Positions 20,501-32,500 of a stretch of DNA of 64,000 nucleotides are shown here, one piece after another. Location: positions 42,316,222 to 42,380,221 of the forward strand of contig JAKGHH010000002.1 of the NCBI GenBank assembly GCA_022828595.1. The letters run 5' to 3'. This stretch comes from Nelumbo lutea (Eukaryota; Streptophyta; Magnoliopsida; Proteales; Nelumbonaceae). Each line of letters begins with the position of its first letter. Position 1 is the stretch's first letter. The notes beneath the pieces were generated by a model, which was given only the letters and a program-made list of their open reading frames with translations, had not been told where the DNA came from and did not search any database. The position numbers were made by a program, and so were the translations under genes.

Positions 20501-23500
20501 ATCACTCCAATATCTGACTCCTCTTTAACCTTGCTCCTTCAACCAAGGTCGACTCCTAATCTTCCAACCTTCACCTCTTCAAAGAAAAAATAATCACCTT
20601 CATGTCTCACGTCCTGAACACCAGCACTGTCGTCAACAATATTATGCAGTGTTGTAAAAGAGCAAGGCGCTTCTGTGCCCAAGGAGCAGGGCACAAGGCA
20701 AGGCAAGAAAGGTGCAAATTTAAAAAGAATTAAAAATAATGTTAATTCAAAAATGCAAACTTTAATTTAAAAAGAAATTAAATCATTTAAAAAGTCCATT
20801 GGCTCAAACTAAAATACATAAACATAACATATAAAACATCTTCAAAATGAAAATATAGAAATATAATCAAATATACTATATAAAACATATTCAAGAACTC
20901 CACAATTCAACCATTTTAAACTTTAAATCTGCTTATATCTCTCTCGATTGCATTATTTCATAGCCAAAATGATGTTAAGCATCTTGCATTCCTATTATTA
21001 CAAGAGTGGCCCTCTCCCTCTCTACCAAGCCCCTTGAGGAAAACCCAATGCCATTATGCTTAAAAAGGTGCATGATTGGGATGAGGAACATGCCTTGGCC
21101 TAGACGAGGCACATACCTGGAAATGTGTCTCACCTATGTGCCTAAGAAAACCTAAGGCACACCTTTGAAATCAAAGAGATAAGGAAACATTATATTTTCT
21201 GTTCATCTAAATCTACCTTTTATTTTTCATGCCCCCCAGTTATCCACAAATTTGTTTTCCATCACTAGCCTCACAAAAACCTGAAATTGTAAACTGAGCT
21301 TTCTTCAGGATCATTCATCTTTTAGGATTTCATTATGAGGAGGATGATTGGTGGTAGTTATAAAGTTAATGGACTTTATATTCTGAACTAATTGTTTTAG
21401 ACACATACCGTGCAATCTACTATTAATCTCAGTAGTCAAACCTTAAGTGTTAGTAAAGCCAGAATCTGTTTATGGCATTCTAGGCTTCCTCATTACATTT
21501 TCATTTCTTTAGTTTTTTATCCTAAACTATTTGTATGCATTTCTCCTTTGAGTTTTCAATCTGAAGTGTGTCAATTTAGCAAGCATGTAGAGAAACTTTT
21601 GTACCCAAAGATGTATTTTTCTTTTCACTCTCAAGCCTTTAGTGCATATAGTAGAAAACCTTATGTGCTGATTTCGGCCAAGCTTCTTGTGAAGGAAGAG
21701 TAGAAAGTTGGGGATTTCAGCAAAAGACTGAGGAAAGGGAAGAAAAGAGAAGAAGGTCGACTAGGATAGATTAACTTCACCCTAGCCGCCAGCCCCTCAT
21801 TCTATTTGTAATTAACTTAAGTATGAGATATTACAAAGATGTCCTTAGTAGGGCGGCAACTCAAACTAAGTAATTATAGCTCTTTAAAAAATAAAAACTA
21901 ATGGGCCCAAGGCCCAACAACATCTTAATTTAAAAAAGAATAAACTAAACACAAGTCGGCCCACTCAACACTCCCCCTCAAGTTGGGAGTAGATGTCATA
22001 CATCCCCAACTTGCGTAGATCATGCTCCAGCTTATTCTTTGCAACGCCTTTTGTGAGGACATCAGCAAGCTGCAGATCAGAAGAAATGTATGGAAGACAA
22101 ACTTCTCCAGAAGTTACCCTTTCTCTGATAAAATGTCTATCTACTTCAATGTGTTTAGTTTGGTCATGCTGGACTGGATTATGAGCAATATTAATTGCTG
22201 CCTGGTTATCGCAGTATAGCATCATAGGCTTTTCTGCCTGAACACCGATATCTTCCAACAGAGAATGGATCCAGAGAAGTTCTGAAACTCCATGTGCCAT
22301 GGCTCTATATTCGGCTTCTGCACTTGATCTTGCCACAACTGTTTGTTTTTTACTCTTCCATGAGACTAGGTTACCCCCAACTAGGGTGCACACTCCTGAA
22401 GTTGATCTTCTGTCATCGAGGCATCCTGCCCAGTCCGCATCTGTATAGGTCTCTAGCTTGAGCTGTCCATGATCAGTAAACAATATGCCTCTGCCTGGAT
22501 GTCCCTTCAGATAAGCAAGGATCCTGTCAACTGCCTTCCAGTGCTGGTCTCGTGGAGCATGCATGTATTGGCTCACTACACTTACTGCATAGGAGATGTC
22601 CGGTCTTGTCATGCACAAGTATAGTAGCTGATCCACAAGTCTTTGGTACCTCCCAAGGTCCTTTACTGGTTCACCTTCTGATGCACTGATTCTATGGTTC
22701 TGATCAATGGGGGTGCTAGCTGCCTTTGTTCCAAGTTTCCCTGTTTCTTGGAGAAGGTCCAAGACATACTTCCTTTGAGAGATAAAAATTCCATGTTTCG
22801 ATCTTGCAACTTCAATGCCTAAGAAGTATCTCAGTTCTCCAAGGTCCTTAATCTCAAATTCCTTATGCAGGTTCCTCTTCAGACTATCAATCTCACTCAG
22901 ATCATTCCCAGTGACAACAATATCATCCACATAAACAATTAGGATTGACACCAAGGATCCCCTGCGCTTCACAAACAAGGTGTGATCAGATTGAGTTTGA
23001 GTGTAGCCAAAAACAATCAGGGCCTTTCTGAATCTGTCGAACCATGCTCTAGGGGATTGTTTCAAGCCATATAGTGACTTCTTCAGCTTGCATACCTTTC
23101 CCTCTTTAGCATTATCATAAAAACCAGTTGGAAGATCCATATACACCTCTTCTTGCAGATCCCCATTTAGGAAAGCATTCTTCACATCTAGTTGAAACAA
23201 GGGCCAAGAGTATGAGGCAGCAAGAGAAAGGAGTATCCGAACAGAGGTCATCTTTGCAACTGGTGCAAAAGTCTCTAGATAATCAATGCCAAGGGTCTTG
23301 TGTATCCTTTTGCAACAAGTCTTGCCTTGTACCTCTCTGTGCTTCCATCTGCCTTATACTTTACTGTGTAAACCCATCTGCATCCAACTATCTCCTTGCC
23401 TTCTAGTAGGTCCACAATTTCCCATGTCTGATTCTTAATCAAAGCCTCCATCTCTTCTTGCATAGCTACCTTCCACTCAGGTTTGGAGAGAGCCTCACTA

Positions 23501-26500
23501 ACACCCTTGGGTATAGACACGGAATCAAGAGAAGAGAGAAAAGCACGGTAGGAAGGAGAAAGTCCACTGTAGAATAAGTATTGTGATATGCAATGAGCAG
23601 TGCACTTCCTCTTCCCTTTTCTAAGAGCAATAGGGAGATCAAGGTTATCTATAACAGTGTTAGTGGGACCAATGGGAACTGAAATAGTAGAGGGATCAAG
23701 AGGAATACCTGGATCTGTATCAGCCGAATCTGGAGTCTCCAAGAGATCAACAGAAAGTGGTGTGAGTTCTGCTGTAGAGGAATCAACCTCCTTATGAAGT
23801 CTCTACCGTGAGTAATACTGTGAGACGGAACGCAAAGGGGGTGGCAAGGTAGGTGACATCGGATGGTTGTCAAGCACAGTAGTAGACACAGGAATTGGAA
23901 CTGGGAGAGGGATAGACTGCTGACTTACTTCCCCAAAACACTACCCCTGAGAAGGACTCCATGAGAAGAAATATGTAGATTCGAAAAAGGTGATGTCCAT
24001 AGTAACAAACCGGTTCCCAGAGATTGGATCATAGCAGCGGTACCCTTTCTGACTCTCTGCATATCCAAGGAAGACACATTTCTTTGCCTTGGAATCAAGC
24101 TTCGAATGGTAAGGACCAAGAATATGCGCAAAGCAGACACACCCAAACACCCTTAGAGGAATATGAAACATCTCCCCCTGAGGAAAAAGAAGGCTGAATG
24201 GAGTGCTGAATCCAAGTATACAAGAAGACATCCTGTTAATCAGATATACTGCCGTGAGAACAGCATCACCCCAAAAAGAACCAAAATTGTCGCTGTGATC
24301 ATCATGCTTCTTGTCGTCTCAACAATGTGTTTGTTCTTTCTCTCTGCAATACCATTCTGTTGTGGACTGTAGGAGCAGCTATTCTGATGGACAACACCAT
24401 ATTCCAACAGATATGAGGCAAGATGTCTCTCAAAATATTCCCTAGCATTGTCAGATCTGAACATCTTGATTATAGTTCCAAACTGTGTTAATACCATCTA
24501 ATGGAATTGCCTCACCAAGGATGGTACCTCATCACGTGATTTCATCAAGTAAATCCAGGAATATCGAGATAAATCATCCACAAATAGGAGAAAATAGTGA
24601 TAGTCGTCCATAGAGGGAACATGATAAGGGCCCTACACATCCGAATGAATAATATCAAAAGGAGAAGAACATCTTTTATTACTCGGTTTAAAAGAGTGTC
24701 TACAATTCTTTCCAAATTCACAACCTTCACACTTCGACCTCGATAGACTCACAGACTCAAACAGTTTTGGAAACAAAGAACTTAAAGAAGAAAAGACAAA
24801 TGGCCCAGACGATTATGCCAAAATATAATCCGATCCACAAGTTTTGACTCACTGTCCTTGCAAACATGATGACTTTGGTGAATTGGAAGAGTATCCAGGA
24901 GGTAGATTCCATTCACTTCACGACCACTCCCAATCGTCCTCTTTGAATCCAGATCCTGCAAAATACAATGTCCAGGAGAAAAAATTACTGAGCAGTTCAG
25001 ATTCTTAGTCAAACTACTAACAGATAACAAGTTGGTGCTCAATCTAGGAACATGGAGGACAGAGGGTAAACAAATGGAATCATTAATCTTGACAGATCCC
25101 TTCCCAGCAATAGGAACATGGGATCCATCAGCTGTGGAGACCCTATCTCTGCCAAAACTGAGTTGGTAAGAGGAGAAAATGGTGGAGCAATGGGTCATGT
25201 GATCTGAGGCTCCAGAGTCTATAATCCAAGGAGATCTCTCCTTACCTAAAGCAGAAACATAGTTTGCAATGACATGTGGACTACCTGTGTGGGAAAGGGA
25301 GGTAGAGTGAGTTCCACATGTGCTACCTGTACCTTGTTGTCCGGTTGCAGCTGAATTGGAACTAGTTGTATCCCTCTAATTCAGAAGTAACCCAGACCTC
25401 TCAAGCTCGGCCCTTACTGCAGCAACTGCAACTGACTCCAAGGCAGCTGTAGTAGGGGGGCCGGAGTGTCACCAGTAACTGCCATATGTGCATTTCCTTT
25501 CTTATTCTTCAATCTGGTCGGCACAAGATGTGGGTGAAGCTTCCAGCAAGTATCTCTTGTATGCTTTGGTTTCTTACAGTAGTCACAGACTAAGTCCCTT
25601 TTGTCTTCCTTCTTGTTCTCATTGCCATTCTGTTTAGGTTTCACAACACTTACCATAGCAGATTGATCAGACATGAGATTCTTCATCATTACATCCCTCC
25701 TACACTCCTCTCCTAACACGAATGCATATGCTTGGGAGAGAGTGACATTGTCCCTGGAAAGAAGATGTTGTCGTACAATGTCATACTTAGGGTTAAGGCC
25801 AACAAAGAATTCGAACACTCTATACTTCTCTAAGTGTTTTTGATAGGTAGTTGTATCCTTGGTGGTTTCCCAAGCAAAGGTCTCTAGATGGTCAATCTCC
25901 TACGACAGGGTCTTAAGGACTGAAAAATAAGCTGCAACAGATTTATCTCCCTGCTTAGTAGCAATAATCTGATTTCTTAGTGTCCCTGCAACAGATCTAT
26001 CTCCCTGCCTAGCAACATTCTCCTTCTGTGAATAGGTCTCTGCCACCCATCCCATATCTCCTTAGTAGTGTTTGCCCATAAAAAGTTTTTACTTATATGT
26101 GGCAACATAGAATTACACAACCATGCCATTACCATATAATTTTCTTGCACCCACCGGGAGTTGCCAGTTTCGGGTTTTACCTCTTCACCAGTAATATACC
26201 CCAATTTTCCACGAGCCCCAATGGCCATCTTTGCAGATTGGGACCATTCCAAGTAATTTGTACCATCCAACCTAGCTGTAGTAATGGTTCCGGCTCCGAA
26301 GGGGTCTCCAGCACCTCCTCCCACTGGTCCCATTTCATTCCCAGGCTTATATTCAACTCCGTGTCCCTCCATGTGTCTCAAAGAGGCTCAGAAAACAGTT
26401 AAAAAATGCAACAAGAATAAACAGAATACCTTCTGGAACCAACGACACTCCTTTGGTGTCCTGGACTTTCTTCCCACGAAAGATTCCTTTTCAGTGGAAT

Positions 26501-29500
26501 GGGGAGAAGAGAGAGAAGAAGCAACCGCCCTCTCTAGAGACCTCCAAACCACATGGAACTTGAATCGCCCCTTACAAAAAACCCAGAGGAACCCTAAAAA
26601 ATAGGGCACCACTACCTAGGTCAAAATTGAAGAGTCCAACAAAATTAGGACTTCCCCTTTCTCCAGTTTTTCTTGATTCTATTGAGAAACCCTAGACCAG
26701 TTACAAGGCATACAGATTCATCAAGAAAATCCAAAAACTGGGCTTACCTGAAAGCTTCGATCAGCCTCTTAAATCTCCATGCAGTCGGCCGATCTAGGGC
26801 TGCAGGAACGAAGGTCGACGAGGATAGGTTGACTTAACCCTAGCCGCCAGCCCCTCATTCTATTTATAATTAACTTAAGTATGAGATATTATAAAGATGC
26901 CCTTAGTAGGGCGGCAAACCAACCTAAGTAATTACAACTCTTTAAAAAATAAAAACTAATGGGCCCAAGGCCCAACAACATCTTAATTTAAAAGGAAATA
27001 AACTTAACACAAGTCGGCCCACTCAACACATATCAATGTTCATATCCCTATTCCTGATGTTATTTTAGGTGGTACTTGACATTTAACTTAACTGATTATG
27101 GCCATTAAATATTTGGGACTGATTGTCATATCTACAAGTGAAATTTTGGGAGATATTTAGAAAGAGATGAAATCATAATTTTCAGTAAAAGACTGCAGTA
27201 TTGAAGTGCATTCTACGTTTTTTTTATTTGTTTCTTCGCATTAAATCAAATAGTATTCTCTTTAATTAAGGGGGCCATCTGTATTATAAACCAGATGGGC
27301 CTTACCAAATAATAAAAGCTAAATTATTTAATGAAGTTAATTGTGTTGTATGAAAATGTAATCAAATTTTTTAACCAACAATCATAATCACTCTGGCTAG
27401 GGATAGTCTTCCATGTAGACTTGCCACATATTTAGAGAGCTATAAACTTATATTTGAACACTAGGTGGGTCATTATGCAATCAAGCCATCAAGAATAATT
27501 TCTTCAACAGGTATTTCTGTGATTTCTCACATGATGCCAGAACAATTTGACAGGACCAGAGTTGAAGTCCACTCACTTATGTAATTTCAAGATTATGAAA
27601 CTGAGGGGAGTAAAGATATTAAAAGACATAAAATAGTAATCCAATCTTATGTGAGATATTTGATAGCATGCCTCTTCCGGAAAATAGAAGTATCAAGAAG
27701 TAAACAATGCAAGCCAACTAAGTCATGTCTAGGTATTTGTCGCTCCTTTAGTTCTGTCTTATCTTCTACTAGTTCCCCATGGATCATGACAATCAAATGA
27801 CAAAGATCTTTGGACAAAGCAACCTGACAAGAAAATTCATTTATTGATAACGTTAGCTTACACAAAAAGCAGTCATTCAAAAGGGATACTCAAGTAGTGA
27901 AGGAATGCTGTTAATATACATTAAGAAAAGACTATAATTATTTTACGAGAAAAACAGATGAACCCAAAAGTTCAACCTCCAAACTGGGCACAGACAAGAA
28001 AAACGTAAAGAAAAAATATTGAGAGAAAATATTACCACAAATTTGTAGTGGAAGGATACATATAAGTAGAAATAGAATGTAGTGAATAGAAAATGGTTAA
28101 AAAAGCAAGAACAAGGTTATATATACCGCTGTCAATGGACCGGGTATTGGTCCAATTCGATCAGGTCCAGTATGAGTCCATTACAAATGGACCAGGCCAA
28201 TCCAATCTGTTGAATACTTTGGACTGTTCTCGACTGGTCCAATTCAATGTTTGGACTGTTCAAATTGATTTTATTTTAGATTGGGTCCAAGTCAAACCTG
28301 GTTCATTGACACCTGTACTCTTATCATGTCAGTGGACTGGATATTGGTTCAATCCGACCCAGTCCAATATAAATCCATTACAAATGGAAATGGACCATAA
28401 AGTTCTGGACGGGTCCAATTTAATATGTCTTATTAGTCCATCCAATCCATTCAAATTGATTTTGATTCAGACTGTCCAATCCAAACCCAGTCCATTGACA
28501 CACCCTTAGTTATATTCTTATATTTCTCTATGTTGTCAGATCAGGTAAAAAAAATCTACTCTATTTCTGTCTTAAATAGCAATTATGAGTCATACTAGTG
28601 ATATACATTGTACTGGAGAAACTTTTGTCCTTGGGTGTACTGTCTTACTACTAATAATAGTCAGAAAACAGTGCCAGCCATGAATCTAATATTCTAATTA
28701 TTCCTCATTTATCCCATATTGCTCTTTTTTATTCTTCTACTTCTATTACAGGTTTTACAACTCTACATTGTTAAATCAGGATTCAAAGGACAGTTTATAG
28801 ATATAGAGGTCACATTCCACCTAATCTGATTGACCAGCAAGCTAACCAAAATCATCAGATACATGGGTGTATCAAAACATTAATAGTCAATTGTTAAAAA
28901 GAAACTGTATTCCCTGATAAATTGTGGTTTTAGGTGTTTTATCATGTACTATACAATTATTTTTAGATTCAAGTGATCATTTTTCGGTGTTTTTGTCATA
29001 AAAATCAAATTTTGTTTGGTTAGACTACTTCTTTCAACTCTGTGCTTGTGGCTGTGCAATCTGATCTACCTTGTCTTGTTTCTTAATAGTTTTCTTATAA
29101 TATTTGCACTACGTCTCATATAGTATACATTTAAAGGAAAGAGGGTTTCATTTGGACTTTTCAGCCTTACTTTGTTCTAAAGGAAACATATAAGTGGACA
29201 GACTTTACTTCCAAAGTTTCTTTGGGAAAGTTTTACAGAAGAGACATCTATTGCTACAGGTAAAACAAATTATACAACTGGTTTAAGCAGTTCCATTCAA
29301 TCATCAATTATGGATATCCAATTGAAGCCCATCAACACAAGATTACAGACTATGACTGCTATGCAAACAGGGCATACCACCTAGATACTGATCATAGTTT
29401 TCAAGGCACCAAGGCGAGGTAGGTGACAAGGGGGCGCCTTGTCGCCTAGGCGAAGGATTTTTTTATGTCGAAAACATAGATCCTAGGGTAGCTCCCTAGG

Positions 29501-32500
29501 TACCATAACCATATTTCCTTAAGAATTATTTATGATTTTCATGAGAAAGTATAGAGTTCATGTTAAAGTAAAGAAAATCAACATATTCATGAGAAGAAAA
29601 AGAAGAGGAAAAGAAAATTCAAAAAATATAGGGGCTGAACCCTTATTTTTGTTATAGGAAAAGAATAAAAGAAAATGTGTAGTATTAGACAAGATTTTAA
29701 GTTCTTCCTTACTTATTGGTTCAGGTTTTAAAGTCTTTGGGGGTTCAATACAGCATTTAGCAATGTTTATATTGATTAAACCCTAGCAAAGAAGAAAATA
29801 ATAAAAAGAAATTAGTACAAAATGAATATTTTAGTTTAATAGTGCCTATTTTATAATTATAATGTCAAAAGCTAAAGAATAAAAAAGTATTTTATAATAC
29901 ATAGTGCAAAACTGTTTGGCGATTAGGCGAGGCGAGCCTCAAAGGGCGCCTTGTCGCCTAGGCATCGCCTTGACAACTATGATACTGATGAAGCAGAATG
30001 TGCTTCCTTAGATCAGTTTGAGAATCCCATAAATAAGCTAACACACAGTGCTGTAAGACTCGCACTGGAATGGGCATTCGGACCATAAAACCCAGGAACT
30101 GGAAGTTATTCCGGTCTTTTAATACCCCAGTTTTCAGATTTAGAAAAAACCAATCAAATTGATCAAAACCCAGCGGAACCATTGAAAACCAGCCGGGTTG
30201 CAATCTAACTGTTTGACCCAGCAGTCAAACCATTTGACTTGTAACCCAGAAAGCAATCTGGTTTTGTGCCCACTCCAAGTTAGGGGTGCAATCAAGCCGA
30301 ACAAGTCGAACTTTTGTATGTATTGGCTAAGTTTGACTAAAATACTGTTAAGCTAGAATTCGAATTTGAGTTCGATTCAAACTCTATTTCCTGGTTTGAG
30401 CTTGCTTTGATTAAATATTCAATCGAGTTCAGCTTGAATGCTCAAAAATGAATATATTTTTATGTTCTATAAATATATATATATTATAATATATACTATA
30501 TTTTTATATTATATAGAATATAAAAATATATTTTCATAAAATTAATTATAAAATATATTTTTATATTCTATACATGTATGTGTATGTTAATCGAGCCAGG
30601 TTGCGAACTTTCAAGCCAAACTTTTTATTAGTCGAGCTCGAGTTCAAAATAACTAATCAAGCTTGCCTTGAGATTTGAACTTGTTTCGAACTCAAGATCA
30701 AACTGTTTGATTAGAGCTTGACTCAATTGCAGCACTAGTCAAGTCTTAAACACTGCTAACAGATCTGAAAAATAAGAAAACAGAACCTGAAAAAATTCTT
30801 CTGGCCACATCCCCATCTTACAGGAGGTTTCCAAAAGAAATTTTGACAAAAACCATGACTCCCATGATATCTGATGGGGCTATCAACCTCAGTTGCCCCC
30901 TAGAACATGCCTGGACATGTTAGGTGATGCAATCAATAGATAAAAAGTATCACTCGTGTAACATATATTTGAAATCTCCTTTCTTTTAGTTTCTGTGATA
31001 ACTTCATAATTTGTGCTTGTTTTACTAATCAATAAAACTAACATGAAATATGCAGAGCATCAGGGTGTCTAAAAATAGTAGAGAGAGAGGAAAGAAGAAA
31101 CAAGATAGGAGAATGAGAGAAAAGAAAAACCAGATTGTGGGGGTGGTTCTTCTTACTAGATTTTATATTAACTTCTTAATCACGAGTCAAATTGCATTTG
31201 TACACTTCAAGGGCAACAGCAATAGAGATTAAAAAAGAGTGTTGGCCTAAACACACATTACAGACCATTAACAATAAAACAACAATAAGAAATAAAGCAC
31301 AATAATGACCAGGTGGATTGTCAACAAAAAAAGAATATCTGTTTCAGTAGCCTCTATTCTCAACACCAAAACTAAGAATAACTTATCGAAAAAAAACACC
31401 GAGACTAACAATCCTATTGGACCATTATATGTGAATATTAAGGTGGCTGCCACGCTAGCCAAGTCATTTATTAATGGGATCAGTTTCTCTAGATTTAGGT
31501 ATTTCTTTTAGATTCTTGGAGTGTCAATAGATTAGAGAATTTTTTATAAGAGTTTTTTACATTGTCTTAGTATGTAGATCCAGTGTAAGATTAAGTTCTT
31601 TTGCTGAAGCTGTAAGTTTATCACTTCCCTTCCAGCCCATTTTGCAGTGGCCAAAACTTGTTCAATTTGCATGCCTTTTCATGTCATCAGATAGGTAATC
31701 AATTAATCTAATCGAATAAGACCAAGATATTGAAAGCTTGGCATGTTTTCAGAGAGTTATAATCATTTTGTTGGTAAGGTGATAGCTGCTGAATGCAAAT
31801 TTGGTGTTTTTATTTTACTGGAGTTGTAATAGAAGTAGAAAATTGCCCCTTTATGGTAACTAACCCTCACTAAAAAAACGTCTTTGTGAGGCCATCAGCA
31901 AATAGTGATTGATTTATGCAATAAAGATCAAATCTTCAAATTAAAATAACTGATGTTCTTGGAGAGTTTGCAAATTTTTTATCTCGTATCCTCTCCTTGG
32001 ATTTTGATATAAACATTCTTGGTTATCTTTGGCATTCTTTCTTGAATCCTGTACTTCTTAATCAAGCTTGAATTACAGTATAAGTTTCAGGACTGTTATC
32101 AGTCTTGAACCCTAATGGATTTCAGGATCGAAAATAAGAAGGTAAGAGGAAAGAAGAGGAAGAGGGAGGAGAAGCAGTAGAACACAAGAGTTGAAAGGAG
32201 GAGCAGAAGCCTCAATATTCTGTCGCCGCCACTTTAATTAATATTTATAGGTTATGTTCATTACATGGAAAGGACAGATCTGCCCTTAGTCTTTACATAA
32301 CAAATAGAGCAAAAAATAAAACTGAAATAAATAACAATTGAAACAACTAAATGACCAATAGCTAACCCTAGGCAGACTAGAACATCTTCTACCCTACGAA
32401 CACAGTGGGACCGTAGCTATGGGGCCCACATCAGTGTTCTCTACAATTACTTCTTGGTTCTGTTCTTATATTCATTGCATATCTCTATCTTGTCAATTAT

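Larger units (their letters stand above)
21650..27028 (-). mobile_element. Ty1/copia element E, nested in an older copia within an APC4 intron
   Basis: 3' LTR is 21650-21970, truncated 5' LTR 26813-27028, target duplication CATAT (21645-21649 and 27029-27033). LTRs begin TGTTGAGTGG and end TTTCTACT. On the minus strand it has gag (26381), protease, integrase, RT and RNase H, in several broken frames. The primer site and first third of the 5' LTR have been lost, so it cannot be copied as it stands. Its leader is almost identical to H at 39975-40356. Confidence 0.93.

Noticed and set aside
28093..28509. 138-codon open frame as a gene
   Set aside because: Made of two copies of a MITE-like repeat; no known protein pattern.
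30440..30590. AT-rich block as an origin or matrix attachment site
   Set aside because: Sits inside a MITE-like element and folds on itself; nothing specific supports an origin.
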